DNA from: Pachyseris speciosa
Taxonomy: Eukaryota; Cnidaria; Anthozoa; Scleractinia; Pachyseridae
DNA length: 64,000 bases
Assembly: GCA_016490735.1 (NCBI GenBank)
Contig: JAEMWC010000134.1
Coordinates: 1,117,501-1,181,500 of the forward strand
Direction: 5' to 3'
Shown piece after piece: positions 10,895 to 23,200 of the stretch; within the stretch, counting starts at the first letter, position 1; each line of letters begins with the position of its first letter. The position numbers were made by a program, and so were the translations under genes. The notes beneath the pieces are model-generated. The model was not told where the DNA came from. It searched no databases and was given only the letters and a program-made list of their open reading frames with translations.

Positions 10895-11935
10895 CACTTG
10901 ATGAACTCTGAACTAGCCAAAGTGAAAAGATGGTGTGATATTAACAAGCTGTCTATAAACATGAGTAAAACAAACTTCATGATAGTTAAATCGGCAAGAA
11001 AAAAGGATATCCCAGTCAGTCTTAACATAATTAATAGCGATGGGTCTTCTTATTCATTAGAACGAAAGCTATGTATAAAGTACTTAGGTGTTATGATTGA
11101 CGAATCTTTGAGCTGGAAATATCACATCTCTTTTGTCTGTTCCCGTATATCTCGAAACACTGGAATAGTATCGAAATTGAGACATTACCTCTCAGTTGAA
11201 CAACTTACACAAATTTATTATAATTTAATCTATCCTTATATTTCTTATGGCATATTAGCTTGGGGAAGTGTATATAAAACACATATTAGTAAAATTCAAG
11301 TAAAACAAAACCATATTGTAAGATTAATATTTTTTGCCACAGCATTTGGAAGTGAAACAGAGAACGCTAAACCTTTGCTGAATTTAATACGCCTCTTAAC
11401 AGTTAATATCTATCGTCTACAAGTCTCAAAATTTGTGCATTCATGGCATAAAGGCTGCCTGCCTGAACTTTTCGACAACATGTTTCAATATGCTAGTAAT
11501 ACACACCACTACAACACGAGATATACAGCTAAGAAAAATCTTTATAAGCCGAGTGTACGAACGTAGGTAAACAATCAATCTCTTTTATGGCTACGGACAT
11601 TTGGAAAGACATCCCAACTCATTTAAAAAAACTCAAGTGTGTTCACATTTCCTAAGAAAATTAAACGCTATCTACTCTCTGAACAACAAATAAAATAAAG
11701 TTTTGTTTTACTGATGAAGCAACATACTTCATGTAAATAAGTTCACCCTTCCTTGCATTTCTTTTTATTTTACTTTTCTTTTATTTTATTTTACCTGCTA
11801 CTTAGAACCTAAATTGTTCAGGGAGCTAACAAGAAAACCTACTGGTTTATTTAGCTTCCTAACTTGTCCATTGTTTTTATTTAGTTTACAATGTATACAT
11901 TGATAAAAAGCAAATAAAGATTATTATTATTATTT
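10895..11935 (+). mobile_element. 5'-truncated LINE: reverse transcriptase C-terminal part and 3' end
   Basis: An open frame to 11566 gives about 220 residues of the C-terminal half of a non-LTR reverse transcriptase: the KVKRWCDINKLSINMSKTNFM block, then CIKYLGVMIDESLSWKYHI and the LIYPYISYGILAWGS block. The catalytic YxDD region is missing, so the copy is 5'-truncated right after the hairpin arm. An AT-rich 3' untranslated part follows and ends near 11935 in short ATT repeats, typical of cnidarian CR1/L2-like elements. It cannot move by itself. Confidence 0.85.
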
Positions 11936-11948
11936 GTGTAAATCGTAC

Positions 11949-12416
11949 TTAAATTGAACTGCTGTCAGTCTCATTCTTATGCAGTCTTGGAATGGATGAC
12001 AAAGTATCTTTTATTGTCACTGATCGATGTATCAACCTTCCATAATATGGGTGGGAAAATCTCTTGAAAAGTATAGTCCTTTGTACCTCTCGCAGCATTG
12101 AAATGAGATCCGATGTCTGCCAGCGTTTGGAAAGGATCGCCAGCATAGTGGTTACAAACTCCACACATGGAAAAGAAAACGTAACATGAAGAGTTTCGGG
12201 ACTGACTTTCTCCAATAAATCCCCGTAAGTGTCTTCAGGAGTAATTAACAGCTTCGCTTGATCGGGAATCAGTGCCAAGTTCTCTCTCAAGCAGCTGCGG
12301 GTCGTTTCATCTTTTTTGTCGTACACGGTGTCATCACTGATGTCGAGGACACAATAAAGGGTAGCATTTTTATCTATAGAGGAAACAGAGCGCCCATTAA
12401 AGTTGACCACCACCAC
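11949..12416 (-). CDS. Uncharacterised minus-strand frame, possible relative of the death-fold gene's last exon
   Basis: A 155-codon frame with no obvious splice structure. The segment LLEKVSPETLHVTFSFP resembles LLEKAKPQTLRPAFPF in the last exon of the neighbouring minus-strand gene (14,214-15,166), in the same order after a leucine-rich helix. That suggests a partial tandem duplicate or an alternative last exon of that gene. There is no catalytic motif. The start is unclear: the first ATG lies near 12416 and the upstream sequence soon meets a transposon at 12472. It may be a decayed exon. Confidence 0.35.
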   Translation of the reverse strand: MVVVNFNGRSVSSIDKNATLYCVLDISDDTVYDKKDETTRSCLRENLALIPDQAKLLITPEDTYGDLLEKVSPETLHVTFSFPCVEFVTTMLAILSKRWQTSDLISMLREVQRTILFKRFSHPYYGRLIHRSVTIKDTLSSIPRLHKNETDSSSI

Positions 12417-12471
12417 CAGTTAACCGAAGTTTTCATGTCGCTCGTTGAGAAGGTTTTGTCAATCAAATATT

Positions 12472-12794
12472 TAGCCTCCTTCGCAGACGTCTTTTGGCTC
12501 GTAACGCGTTCCTTGCCCACGAATGTCTGCTGAACTGAACTGCCACTTCCGTTCGTCGGCGGTTAGCCTTTGTTTTGAAGAAACCAATAACGAGCTGCGT
12601 AAGAATGGAAATCGACACCCGATTCACGTGCATCGTCTGTGAAAATAATCCAGGGGTCGAAGTCCTACTTTCCACAAATTGGAAAACGAACTATGATTGG
12701 CTAACCGCCGCAAACGGAAGTGGTAGTTTAGTTCAGCAGACGTTCGAGGGCAAGTAACGCGTGACGAGCCCAAAGACGTCTGCGAAGGAGGCTA
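12472..12794. mobile_element. 323-bp MITE with TAGCCT ends, about 93-bp TIRs and 9-bp TSD
   Basis: The ends are long inverted repeats of about 93 bp starting TAGCCTCCTTCGCAG, with a short unique middle of about 135 bp. The 9-bp target duplication tcaaatatt is perfect at 12463-12471 and 12795-12803. There is no coding capacity. Terminal motif and duplication length match the elements at 3381-4460 and 33957-44070, which points to mobilisation by the same type of transposase. Confidence 0.9.
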
Positions 12795-12803
12795 TCAAAT
12801 ATT

Positions 12804-13977
12804 ACGCTTTAAGTTAAGTTAAATTCCAGTAAAATCTTTTGGACCTGAGTGTTTTATTGAGCAGTAACTAAACTGGACTCAAAGTTCACTCTAACCTGTG
12901 GTTAGCTTAATCGTGCTTGGAGCAACTGGGCCCAGATGTAGCTTTTTCAATTGACGTTGTCGGATGTTAAAGCGTAGAAGCTTACGCGACAAGACCAAAA
13001 GTGGACATGGGTAGTTGTAAATCATTACCATTCGGCTACATTTTCGCCGCGCTATCAGCACCGTAGGTCAGTGCAAGGAACATTCACAAACGTTTTCTCA
13101 TGTCATTTATCTGCAGTGGTGAGTTAAACTGAGTTTGAACGTTTATAGATAAATTACCCAGATCGTCAAACGGGCTAATCGCGTTGGTCCTTCGACAACG
13201 TTAATTGAAATAGCTGTCTACAACTCAGAGGAGCACTGAAAACACAATCCCAGTCAAAATGAATTCAGCAACAGAATTTCAATTTTGCAAACGGTATCTT
13301 TTGAACGATGCGTGAACAAGGTACGAGGGTCTGTGAGTAAAGAAGTCAACCCACAAAAAAAGCTTTTGCCTGAGAAAAATGTGGAAGAGCCTACAATGCC
13401 AAATCCTAAGAGGTAAGGAGCCCAACCTGAACAAAGTTTGGTACTACAGCAAATTACTAAGTTACTTAAAGCAGTATAAAAGTTGGGTGCTCAGGTTCTC
13501 TAAGGCTCGGCAACATGACCAAATTGTTTACGTGTAGAATTCCAGTAGAGTAGAGAAGAAGAGAATTCTCACAGGTATTAAGAGCTTACTATTTCCAGCT
13601 CACGAAGACTATAGTCAGCTAAAAGTTATCAGAATGTGTCCACTGTCATACGAGCGTGGCGGTTTAATGAAAGCCTCCTTTTCTTCTTCATCGACGAAAA
13701 TTATGTTCACACATCTTTTACCGGATACCGTACGCACATTTTTGTCGTTCCTGGTACTCTGCATCCGGGGGGTGCGGAGTTGGGTTCTCCCCTATATGAC
13801 CTATACGGGGACGTGTCGCTGGAGAGGGTATAGTTTTTGGTCCCTCTGCCCTGAACTGTGTATAACTTCAAGCGAGTCTGTCCAAATCATGGTATGGACC
13901 TGTTCTAGACAGGGTATGCTGCAAGACTGCCGTCGACCCGAAATCAGACACGTTTATCATTGTATTTATTTAACAGG
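12804..13977. other. Non-coding stretch, nothing recognised
   Basis: No frame with protein-like composition, no splice-supported exon and no clear terminal repeats were seen. The part 13,630-13,980 has higher GC and a repeat-like look, but I cannot name it. Confidence 0.4.
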
Positions 13978-13978
13978 G

Positions 13979-14099
13979 ACCGGTTCCTGAAAGGTGTAAC
14001 AACTCTATTCCAGGGATAAATCTGCCTTGTTCCAGGAATACCTGTTGGAATATGGCAGATTTATCCCTGGAATAGAGTTATTACACCTTTCAGGAACCG
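13979..14099. repeat. Short inverted repeat (about 48-bp arms)
   Basis: Arms at about 13979-14027 and 14054-14099 read as inverted copies (the left one contains ggttcctgaaaggtgt) with one or two differences, around a 26-bp spacer. It lies just downstream of the last exon of the minus-strand death-fold gene. It may be a small fold-back element. No target duplication is clear. Confidence 0.7.
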
Positions 14100-14213
14100 G
14101 CACCAGGTCATCAGTCGACATTAGATCATTTTCAGGACTAGATACTAGCGCTATTGTTTTTAAAATAGAAGACGTTGTCCTTTATGGGGTAGGTATTTAA
14201 GTTTATTAAGTTT

Positions 14214-17200
14214 TCACCAACCTTCACTGTTTATCCATTTGTCTACAACTGCTGAAACAACCGTTTGAAATTTCTCAGTTTCTTTTTGTAGCTCTTTCTG
14301 GAGTTGTTTTTTTTTGTACTCCATCTCTGGTTTCATTTTCGTCTGCCACAATTCTTCCTTTGCCATCAGTGCCGCCTGTAAGTCTTGTCTCGTTGTGTAT
14401 TCGCTTTCCGGCGAAATCGCCAACCACCTCAGGTTCTCAGCTCGCTCTGGTTTCATTTTCGTCTGCCAAAATTCTTCCTCCATCAGTGCCTCCTGTAAGT
14501 CTTGTCTCGTTGTGTATCCGCTTTCAATCGCCAACCACCTCTGGTTCTCAGCACGCTTCCTTCTACTTTGTCTAAACTCCTTACCATCTTTATACATCTG
14601 AAGCTCTTCATCAAAACGCTCCTTTCTCACTCTCTGCCATTCTATCTCCCGTCTTTCGGCTTCCATCTCGTTCACTAACTGTTCGAGGTTGTAAAGAATG
14701 CTTAATAATGGGCCGACTGTTATTGTAGTGACCTGACTCTGTGAATTGACAGATGTAAAAAACGATTCAATTTTCCTGGAAATATCGCTAGAAGCATTTT
14801 CTTTGTTATCGATAATCAAAACTGCCGTTTTACTGTAATACGTTGTGTGGCGATTACTGGCATTCGGTAGCTTTCCTATTTCTTTGAACGGAAAAGCAGG
14901 ACGAAGAGTTTGGGGTTTCGCTTTCTCCAACAACTCTACGAGATCCTGTAACTGTAAGGCCTCAAAAACTTCTTTCAGCAATATAACAGGAGTGTCAGGG
15001 AACAGTTCTGTTATATCTCTCAGTACTCTCGCGGGGTCATGCGTTTTAGGTAGCCCGAACGATTGACGAAATAGCTCTAGAGCGATTGGATCACTCATAA
15101 GTCTACTCGTCAGCTCGACGACCATTTCTCTTCTTAAGTCTCTCAGGCAAAGTCTGTAAGTGGAATCTGGGGGCAAACATAGCAGCAATAGTCAATAAAT
15201 AGTAAAGAGTGGTAAAAAGGTTTCCAAAAAAATCAGGTGAATACTGAGGGGATAAAAAGTTTCTTAATACAATGCTTGACAAGCCACGATTCACGATCTG
15301 CTATTTAAACAAATGTAATTATTAATAAATCAATTGGACTTTTTCTATTAATACATTTTAATTCGTTTCTTCATAAAAATAACGTTCTGCAACCAGTCCA
15401 ATCCCGACTTCCAATCAGAACGCACTACTTCATGTACAATACACCTTAGAACAGATATGAACTATTTGCTTTAATCAGAGTTATCCAACAGGTCTAAAAA
15501 GTAGCAGACATGTTATGATTTTAAGGAAATACACAACGTTTCTGATTTTTAAAAACATGTCTCGACAGTTCTTCTGTATCTTCAGTTCAAATTCAGAAAA
15601 AAAACTAACTTAACACCTATGTTATTACAATAGCGTGTAACAAAGTAACGAACCCTTTTGAGCGTGACAACTTCAAATTACCTTATACATTCGCCCTTTT
15701 TCTGTTGTCACGCAACTTTGTTGAGCGTTACTTATGTTAATAACGTAGATATAAAGTTAGTTTTTTCATCTTTTAAAATCGGTAATATGTTTGGCGTGAA
15801 AGACCCGTGCGTATGTGGTATACACGTTTTTGTGTGCGGGCTGTAATTCCTGCTATGTCGGCGAAACCACTCGGCATTCTTCCACACGCGGTGCGTGAGC
15901 ACCTGGTCAGTGACAGGACCTCTCACATTTTTTTTTTCCCTGGACACACAATATAGATTACAATACAGAGAATTACAAATATCACATACTAAGGACTACG
16001 CTCAAGCTACACTGAAGTGGGGCTAAGGTTAATGATTCAAGGTGTTCTATTTACAAAAATATATATATATATTAAGACATCTTGACTGCACGATCTCTTA
16101 TTCGTTATAATATTTTACTTGTAACTTATTCTTATAAATTAAGTAAGTATTACCGAAGCAACTTTTCAGGATGGAATCTAGAATAAAACTTCACTTTAAA
16201 TTCTTCTAAAGATATCTTATTTTGTGCTAATTTTTGCGTGTACAGATAATATTTAGCAAAGAGGAGGGTACAATTTAATTCCCGTATTATTGGATCGGTC
16301 TTGAAGGGTGCTTTGCCGCAGAGAATTTCAGTTGGAGATAGCGAGAGAGAGGCAACATTCTCTGCATTAAACCATTTAATAACTTCCGAATAAAATTCTT
16401 TAGACCAGTGACAGTACCAGGTATAGATAATAGAATCCTTCTCCCGGCAGTAGATGCAAAGCGTGCCATTTACGAGACCAAAGGAAATTCTCTTTTTGTA
16501 ACAACTATTCGGTGCAGGAGCTTGAAATAAAATTCTCTTAGTTTATTATCGCTTGACATATACTTTACACTGCTGAAAAAAGAATCAATAACGGTGGCAT
16601 GTGACTGTAAATCTCTCTGCCATTTTTCAACCCCTTCAATGTGTGTTTGTGCTTTAAATTTTTTATCAGAAGCCAGTAATAATCACTATTTCTCATTTTA
16701 AGCAAATTTATCGTAATATCAGTAGTTAGTTGGAACTCGCTCGCTGCAAAAAAGGTGGATTTGTCTTTTAGTTTTGCTCTTGCCCTATCAATAAGAGACT
16801 TTGGGGTTGCCGATACAACCTGCATGTGAGTTAAGAAATTAAACATTTACAAAATTCTCAGCAGTGCTGCACTTTATGTTCTAATGATTGTTTTAGTGTT
16901 TTAGATCACGCTTCCACCACCTTCCAACTTAAGATCCAAAAAGCTATTCGTATTCATTGGGAGCAACCTACATTATATATAGATCATCAACTTTATCATG
17001 CTAATTTAAAACTTTCTTTGTAATGGCATACATTGTCATGTTTCCGTAATTAGCATTCTGCGTACACTATAAATACACTGTAAATTTGAACTGAAGATGA
17101 CAGAACTGTTGAAACATGTTTTTTAAAAATCAAAAACGTTGTGTATTTTCTTAAAAGTTATCCAACACAGGTTCACCTAAGAAAAAAACTGTGCTTATTA

Positions 17201-20200
17201 ATTACTTTATATGCGGGGTAAGCAAGAGTCAGGAAGAAACGGCAGGACCTAAAGGCGAAGATGTTTAAAAGTGCAACGGAAAAGTAAAAATGAGAGCTCG
17301 AACGTTCCCAGAACTCCCTAGAGCTTTTTATCGCAGGGACCGCGTAGCACGTTTTTGAGTGGGGGGCTAAAGAAGAGCGCGTGGACAAAATTTATGGGGG
17401 GGGGGGGGAGGGGGGCATTTTTTCACATCTTCAGCGATGTTGCTATCGGGTCTCAAAATTCACCATCACTAAATTGATATATCATAGACTGTTATACTAC
17501 TGATAGCAACCTTTAATTACTACAAATAATCCAGAAATCCAACGATTTTGCTTGAGCTGCCCTGAACTCAACGCTGTATAATTAGCAATTATTGGACGAG
17601 GCTGAGTATGATATGAAGAATTATGCAGATCGAGGAGTGTGTTATCGGCCGAAGGCTTGAGGAAGATAACACCCTCCAAGATCCGCATATCTTCATGTCA
17701 TACAAAAGCCGAGTTCAATAATTGTTTAATTATTCATTCAAAATATGTCCACGGCTCTGAAATTTAACAAAACGGTAACTGAAAATAACTAAGTGAATGA
17801 TATTAAAGTTACTGTACATCATATACATGAAAAGTGCCAAAATTACGCTTTCTGTTTGTGTTGCGGTCGGTAAATTCGTTTGCGATATCAATGGTGGAAA
17901 GCCTGTCAGTTCTTTGTGTATGTTCAAAACTGTCAGGTTACTAAATCGTTCCTGGTTCATCCTTGAACAGAGCCATGTTTTTAGCCTCCGGGCAGTCGAA
18001 AACGATCTTTCACTGGCTGCACTGGTTGCCGGATTTACGAGGAGAGCTCGCATAACGTAATAACTTCTTTTATCATTTTCCGTTCTGGGTTGGGTGGCTC
18101 TTTAATTTTTACTATGATGTCGTCAAAACACGAATAATCACCGTCCTTCAGCAGCACTTGTAAAATTTCCATCTGGGCAGTTAACATTGAAATATTAACA
18201 TCGCTGTACAGTTTTCCCATAAACTTTAGCTCTCCGGATTTGTCCTGCGAATTGAGGGTCTTAATTAAGAGAGACTCCATCTTCGCATACGTATCAAAGC
18301 TTGGCTGGTCAAAACGTTGGTCCATAGCGTTCATCATCAAGTCAATAGCTTCAAAGTATATTCGCCTGTAATAGTCTTGTGCGGTCACAGGATATGTTAG
18401 CTCTCGAGTGCCAATTTCAATTCTTCTCGGCCCGCGAGTTGTCCTTGGTAACATCGGTCCTGTCATGGACGGATAGCTTTTACTTTTCAGTAAAACTACA
18501 TCGTAAAATGATCTGAAGCTCGTATTTCATAATTGTAACGACTAATACTTAATTCTGTCTATTTATCTGCGCTTTTGTCTTTACCAGTAACTCTGGTCAC
18601 TTTGGAATAAGCGATGTTTTGCTATTTTTGTTTCCGTTATTTTTGTTAAAATGTTTTTTGCTTTTATTTTTGCAAAAAAGTGGGGATGGCCCCCCCAACC
18701 CCTCCCTCTGCGCGTTCCCTGTATCGAAGACGCGCAGAAGGGAAGAGCTTTGGGGTACAAAATGGACTGTCTTAACAAGCGGGTCCAGTTTCATAATGAA
18801 AGCTGTTTACTTTTGACCTTGCGTTAGACTTGTTTACACGAGTGGCTCAACGAGGTAAATACAAAGAGCAAGTACGAAGGAAAAGGGGAAAATTTCCATT
18901 TCTTTTGCTTGTGCTGCTTACTTTGGTCACCGGCTTACACATGTGAACTACTGCTCTCCTGCTTACGTCGCACTTTGGAGAGGACAGCTGCATGTTACGA
19001 CAGTTTGTCAGTTGAATGCCACACAACCAACTAAGGCGCGAATGCTGACAATAAATGCTTCGGTAGGAGAGTAGAACTAGCCAACACCACAGAGCATAGT
19101 GCCTGTGACAAATAAAGAGGAAAGTGAAAACGCCTAATGGTAACTACAAAAGAAATGGATTGCCGGTTACCGCTTGTTTCTGCTATTCCAAATTCAGATG
19201 GTGCGCTATGAGTTCCCGGCATTCCGCTGTCGCTTGCTTCTGTCGTCATACTGCCTGCATCGTCAATTTTCTCCAAGTAATTCTGAACGAAAGCGAGTCT
19301 CTCTTCATCTAAGTATTTGGACCGCTCTTCTTGCTGGGAGTCAGGTCCTTCATCCAGGCGATTAATCATAGTTGAAACAGATTTCTTTGCTTGGATGGTT
19401 CTTTCTTTTGATGCCACTTCCTCGTGATACCGAGCTTTGCAGTAAAGGTCAGAATCAGAATTTCTCCGCTGCCGTATCATGGTCCACTCCTCTTCTTGTG
19501 TTCCAGGATCCACAGCGAAAAAATAAAACAAAACAAAACAAAACAAAACAAAACGAAAAGAATGAGTAAATGCAAATTGCTTTTTCTCAATAGGTTTAAA
19601 AGCCATAAGAAATATTACGGGTGGTAACAATGGCTACAAATGATTTGTGCTCCCACAGCTGACACGATATGAATGTTGTCTCAGGTGATGGCTTGTGACA
19701 ATGGCTACCTTTCGCAGTCAGCATGAAGAATTAAAAACTGCACACAGGTAAACTACCTCGGAGAGGCCAATACAAAGGTTTTGAGTCCTAGAAGAGCTAC
19801 GAGAACTCTATTTTGTTATTCAGCTCTTCAGGATTTTGTCTGCAAAAGTGACATGTGTAGGGTAAAAACAGTAAGAGGAAAACTTACCATCTCACTCACT
19901 CTCACTCACCAATATTCCACCTATCGACATTCTTTTCCTAGCAGTATGCGGGACGTTTGTCACATGGAACTACTGAGTTAAATCAGTCCCTTAAGCTGAA
20001 CAGTTGAGCCTCCTGTAGCTCAGTGGTAGAGCATCTGAACCAGAAATCGGAAAGTCACAGGTTTGATTCCTGTTGGCAGAACTCGGGTTTGTTTCTCCGA
20101 GTTTGCGTGTGACATTGTAGAATAAATTTCATCTTTGGCTCGGGGTAGTTCAACACTAATAAAGAATGTCTCTTTTATTGACTGGTCCTTTCCCTCATGC

Positions 20201-23200
20201 ACACACTTCGAGTTGCGCCCTCATGCGCGGAAACAGGCTAAATATATCACATATCCCCTCGCTCCACAGACGAGATGCTCGAAACCCTATTGGCACTAAC
20301 CCTGCATTATCTATGATCAAACCCTGTAGGTTAACACAGAAGTTAGCCCGGATTAGCAACAATCATGATTCGAACAAAATAACCCTTACAGGTTTAACCC
20401 GCGGAATCCTGGGAGCTTTGGCCGGATGACTTTTAGTACAGGGGGTCTTATAATAATTTCACCTTTCATATAGCACTCGTAGCGTTGTACTTACCTTAAC
20501 GTATTCAATTTCATTTCACATTGTATCATATTATTGCCAGATACCCTATGCTAAAGAAGAAAGTTCCGTTCTAGTAACTAGTACCTTGCGTTTTCTTGGT
20601 TAATGTAGCACGGGCTCTGTGGTATTCTTGGTCTTCGATGGTAACAATCGCTTCCACCTGCTCTCCTCCGGCAAGTTCTCTTAGCTCGTCGTTGACAAAA
20701 AATGTTTCCAGGCGTTTCTTGAGAGTTCCATCCTGGTACAAACTCCACAATGTGTCCAGAGCTGACAGCTTTTCCGCTTGAATTGTGAGGCGCACACAAC
20801 CCTCAGTAATTTGAATGAGCCTCGTGCCAGCAGGAAGAACACACTGATTAACGGCAGTGACGAGCTCATCAAATGAAGACCCTCGACTCCAGACATCCAA
20901 GGTAGAAGCGGTTATTAAGCCACCTGCGACCACCTTAAATACAGTCTTTATGTTTAGGGCTAATGAGAGAAGAACAGAAAACCGCAGTCGAAATAAAAAA
21001 ATGTAGCAATTGGCATATGGCAATGGTCAGAGAGTATTCCTTCTTTCATGCCGGGAAACTTTTCCCCAAAAGGGTTACCCAAGGATTTACGGGACAGCTT
21101 GGAGTTAAGGCCCTTTGGCCAATTAGCCCTTTACAATTTCTTTCAATCTGGATGATTCTGGGTTATGGAACCATTTGGTAACATTCAAATCCACGGAAAC
21201 TGATAATACGCTCTTACTTGTTTAGAGAACTTCTAAAATTCATCAATAATTCATAAGACTAACGACCAATCAACGGGTAGTATTTGAGTCACATGTATAC
21301 CTCTCTAAACCCCAATAAAAATCATTAACTTTCATAAAAGTGTCCTGCTCCGCTAATTAGTATGCATTAACTTTCATACAGATCTCTACTGATTAACATT
21401 ACAAACACGACAAACAGAATCTATTGTTTCATTTCACAAGTAACATAAAATATTCGCGTCTGACCTTTATGGGCTTTAAAACGGCTCGCCTGCGGCTCGC
21501 CGTTTTAAATGCCCATAAAGCCGCGGCTACACGAGCGATTTCTTGCTTGCGATGGTGATGCGATTTTTTTTTAATTGTCGTGTCACCAGCGCGCAGTGAA
21601 AATCACCCGTGTAGCCACCCTCGCACAGGTGATACGACAGCTCAAAAAATCGCAGAAAAAGAATCGAGAAAAATTAAGCTCATTCAATTTCTCGCGATTT
21701 TTTTCTTGCGACTTTTTACCTGTTGCGTTGCCAGTTCAAGGGTGGCTACACTTGCGATTTTCATTGCGCGCTAGTGACGCGACAAAATTGAAAAAATCGC
21801 ATCACCGGCGCGAGCGAAAAATCGCTCATGTAGCCGCGGCTTAAAGGTCTCCCGCTCATATTTTATGTATTACATAAAAAACCCCTTTCCATTCATATCT
21901 ATTGATAGATTAAACGGTGGCCGCCTGGGGAGTTTTAACGTCAAATGTACTGTTCAGATGAGAGCAAAATGAACTCTTTTGGTAGAGAATTCAAGCTGAG
22001 AGCGTTTTCTGGGCCTCTATGACCAACAAAAATGTGGGTTGTACGCATTGTGTTTGTTGGTGTTCTGATACAGGCGAATGGATTCGCTCTATTGTATACC
22101 GAGCAGGTAAAGTTATCGTTTGCCGGTGACTATAATTTGCAGGAAAAAAAATTCAAGGGTGGACGTTTGGAAAGGCCGGGTCGGGGGTTGAAATTCCCCC
22201 CGTTGAACTTTCTTGGAAGACGAAATTTTCTGGTGGATTTTATGGCAGGTGAATGAAAGTTAAAGAAAGGTGGACTTTTTTCTTTTAATATAAGGACTAA
22301 TTCCAGGTTAGGTTCGGACGTTGGCGTATTTTTATCCAGCTGTTGTCAAGCTGCACCTATTTGGGGTCCAACAATTTGAGGGCATCTATGACCCTCCCCT
22401 CTCCCCGTTAGAAACCATCTTCTTCCACTTAAATAGTGAGAACAAGGTAACCTTAAAAATGCCAAAACAGAAAGGCAACACCTGGGGGCGATATGATAGA
22501 TTCTTAGAGAATAAAACTCCCTACAGTATTCTCATTGCGGGAACGCTTAGATATAATTAAAAGTAAACATAACTCGGGAGTAAAATACATGTATTTCTAA
22601 ACCACCACAAAAAGTTTCGCATGGCCGTTACCTACAAACAACAGTAATCCATTTCTTTTCTCTACGTTATTTTCTTTTAGGTAGGCAAACAATATTTTCT
22701 AGTTTGAGCCCGATCAGAAGTGCATCTGGCCACACTTTATATGAGACCTCACATTTGAAAAATATAAATAACATGACACATTTTAGCCTCGCCTGCCCTC
22801 TTTGCGACTCTGTCAGTCAGGAAACTCGTTTGCCCTCAGGAAAATGAGAACCAAAATGTATTTTCAACTTGGATTGAAACTCAGATTGATTACGCAAATG
22901 TCAAACTATTTAGGAAGACAACTCAAGGTTGATCATTTAATGCAAAAATTGTGAATGTATAATTAAACAATTCTTTTGTGCTAGGAATACCTTTTTTGGT
23001 TAATATCGTGCCGCTATTTGAGCAACTTTCCTTCCCTAAACAATTATGACAGCAATAAGGTTATTTAAGGCCGCACGGGACACTTAAATTTGTTACGTAT
23101 GTATTTATGCACGAACCGTTTGTGATGATTGATTGAAATTAAAAACTATCTCCTACCGTTGGTGCCCATCGCTACTGCTTCAACTGAAAAAGGTGTATAT

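Larger units (their letters stand above)
1..10897. mobile_element. Degraded Polinton/adintovirus-type integrated element (left end outside window)
   Basis: A block of viral-type genes sits here: major capsid protein, A32-like packaging ATPase, small unknown genes and a retroviral-type integrase on the plus strand, and a protein-primed family B DNA polymerase on the minus strand. This gene set defines the Polinton/Maverick and adintovirus group of large self-synthesising elements that also form virions. The ATPase, the protein at 1925, integrase and polymerase all carry frameshifts or stops, and one gene is split by a transposon, so this copy is an inactive fossil. The right boundary is inferred from the hairpin at 10,751-10,888 and the abrupt start of LINE sequence after it. 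The left terminus lies outside the window. Confidence 0.88.

Noticed and set aside
20008..20080. Functional tRNA gene
   Set aside because: A and B boxes are present, but anticodon and acceptor stems do not form and a SINE-like body follows.
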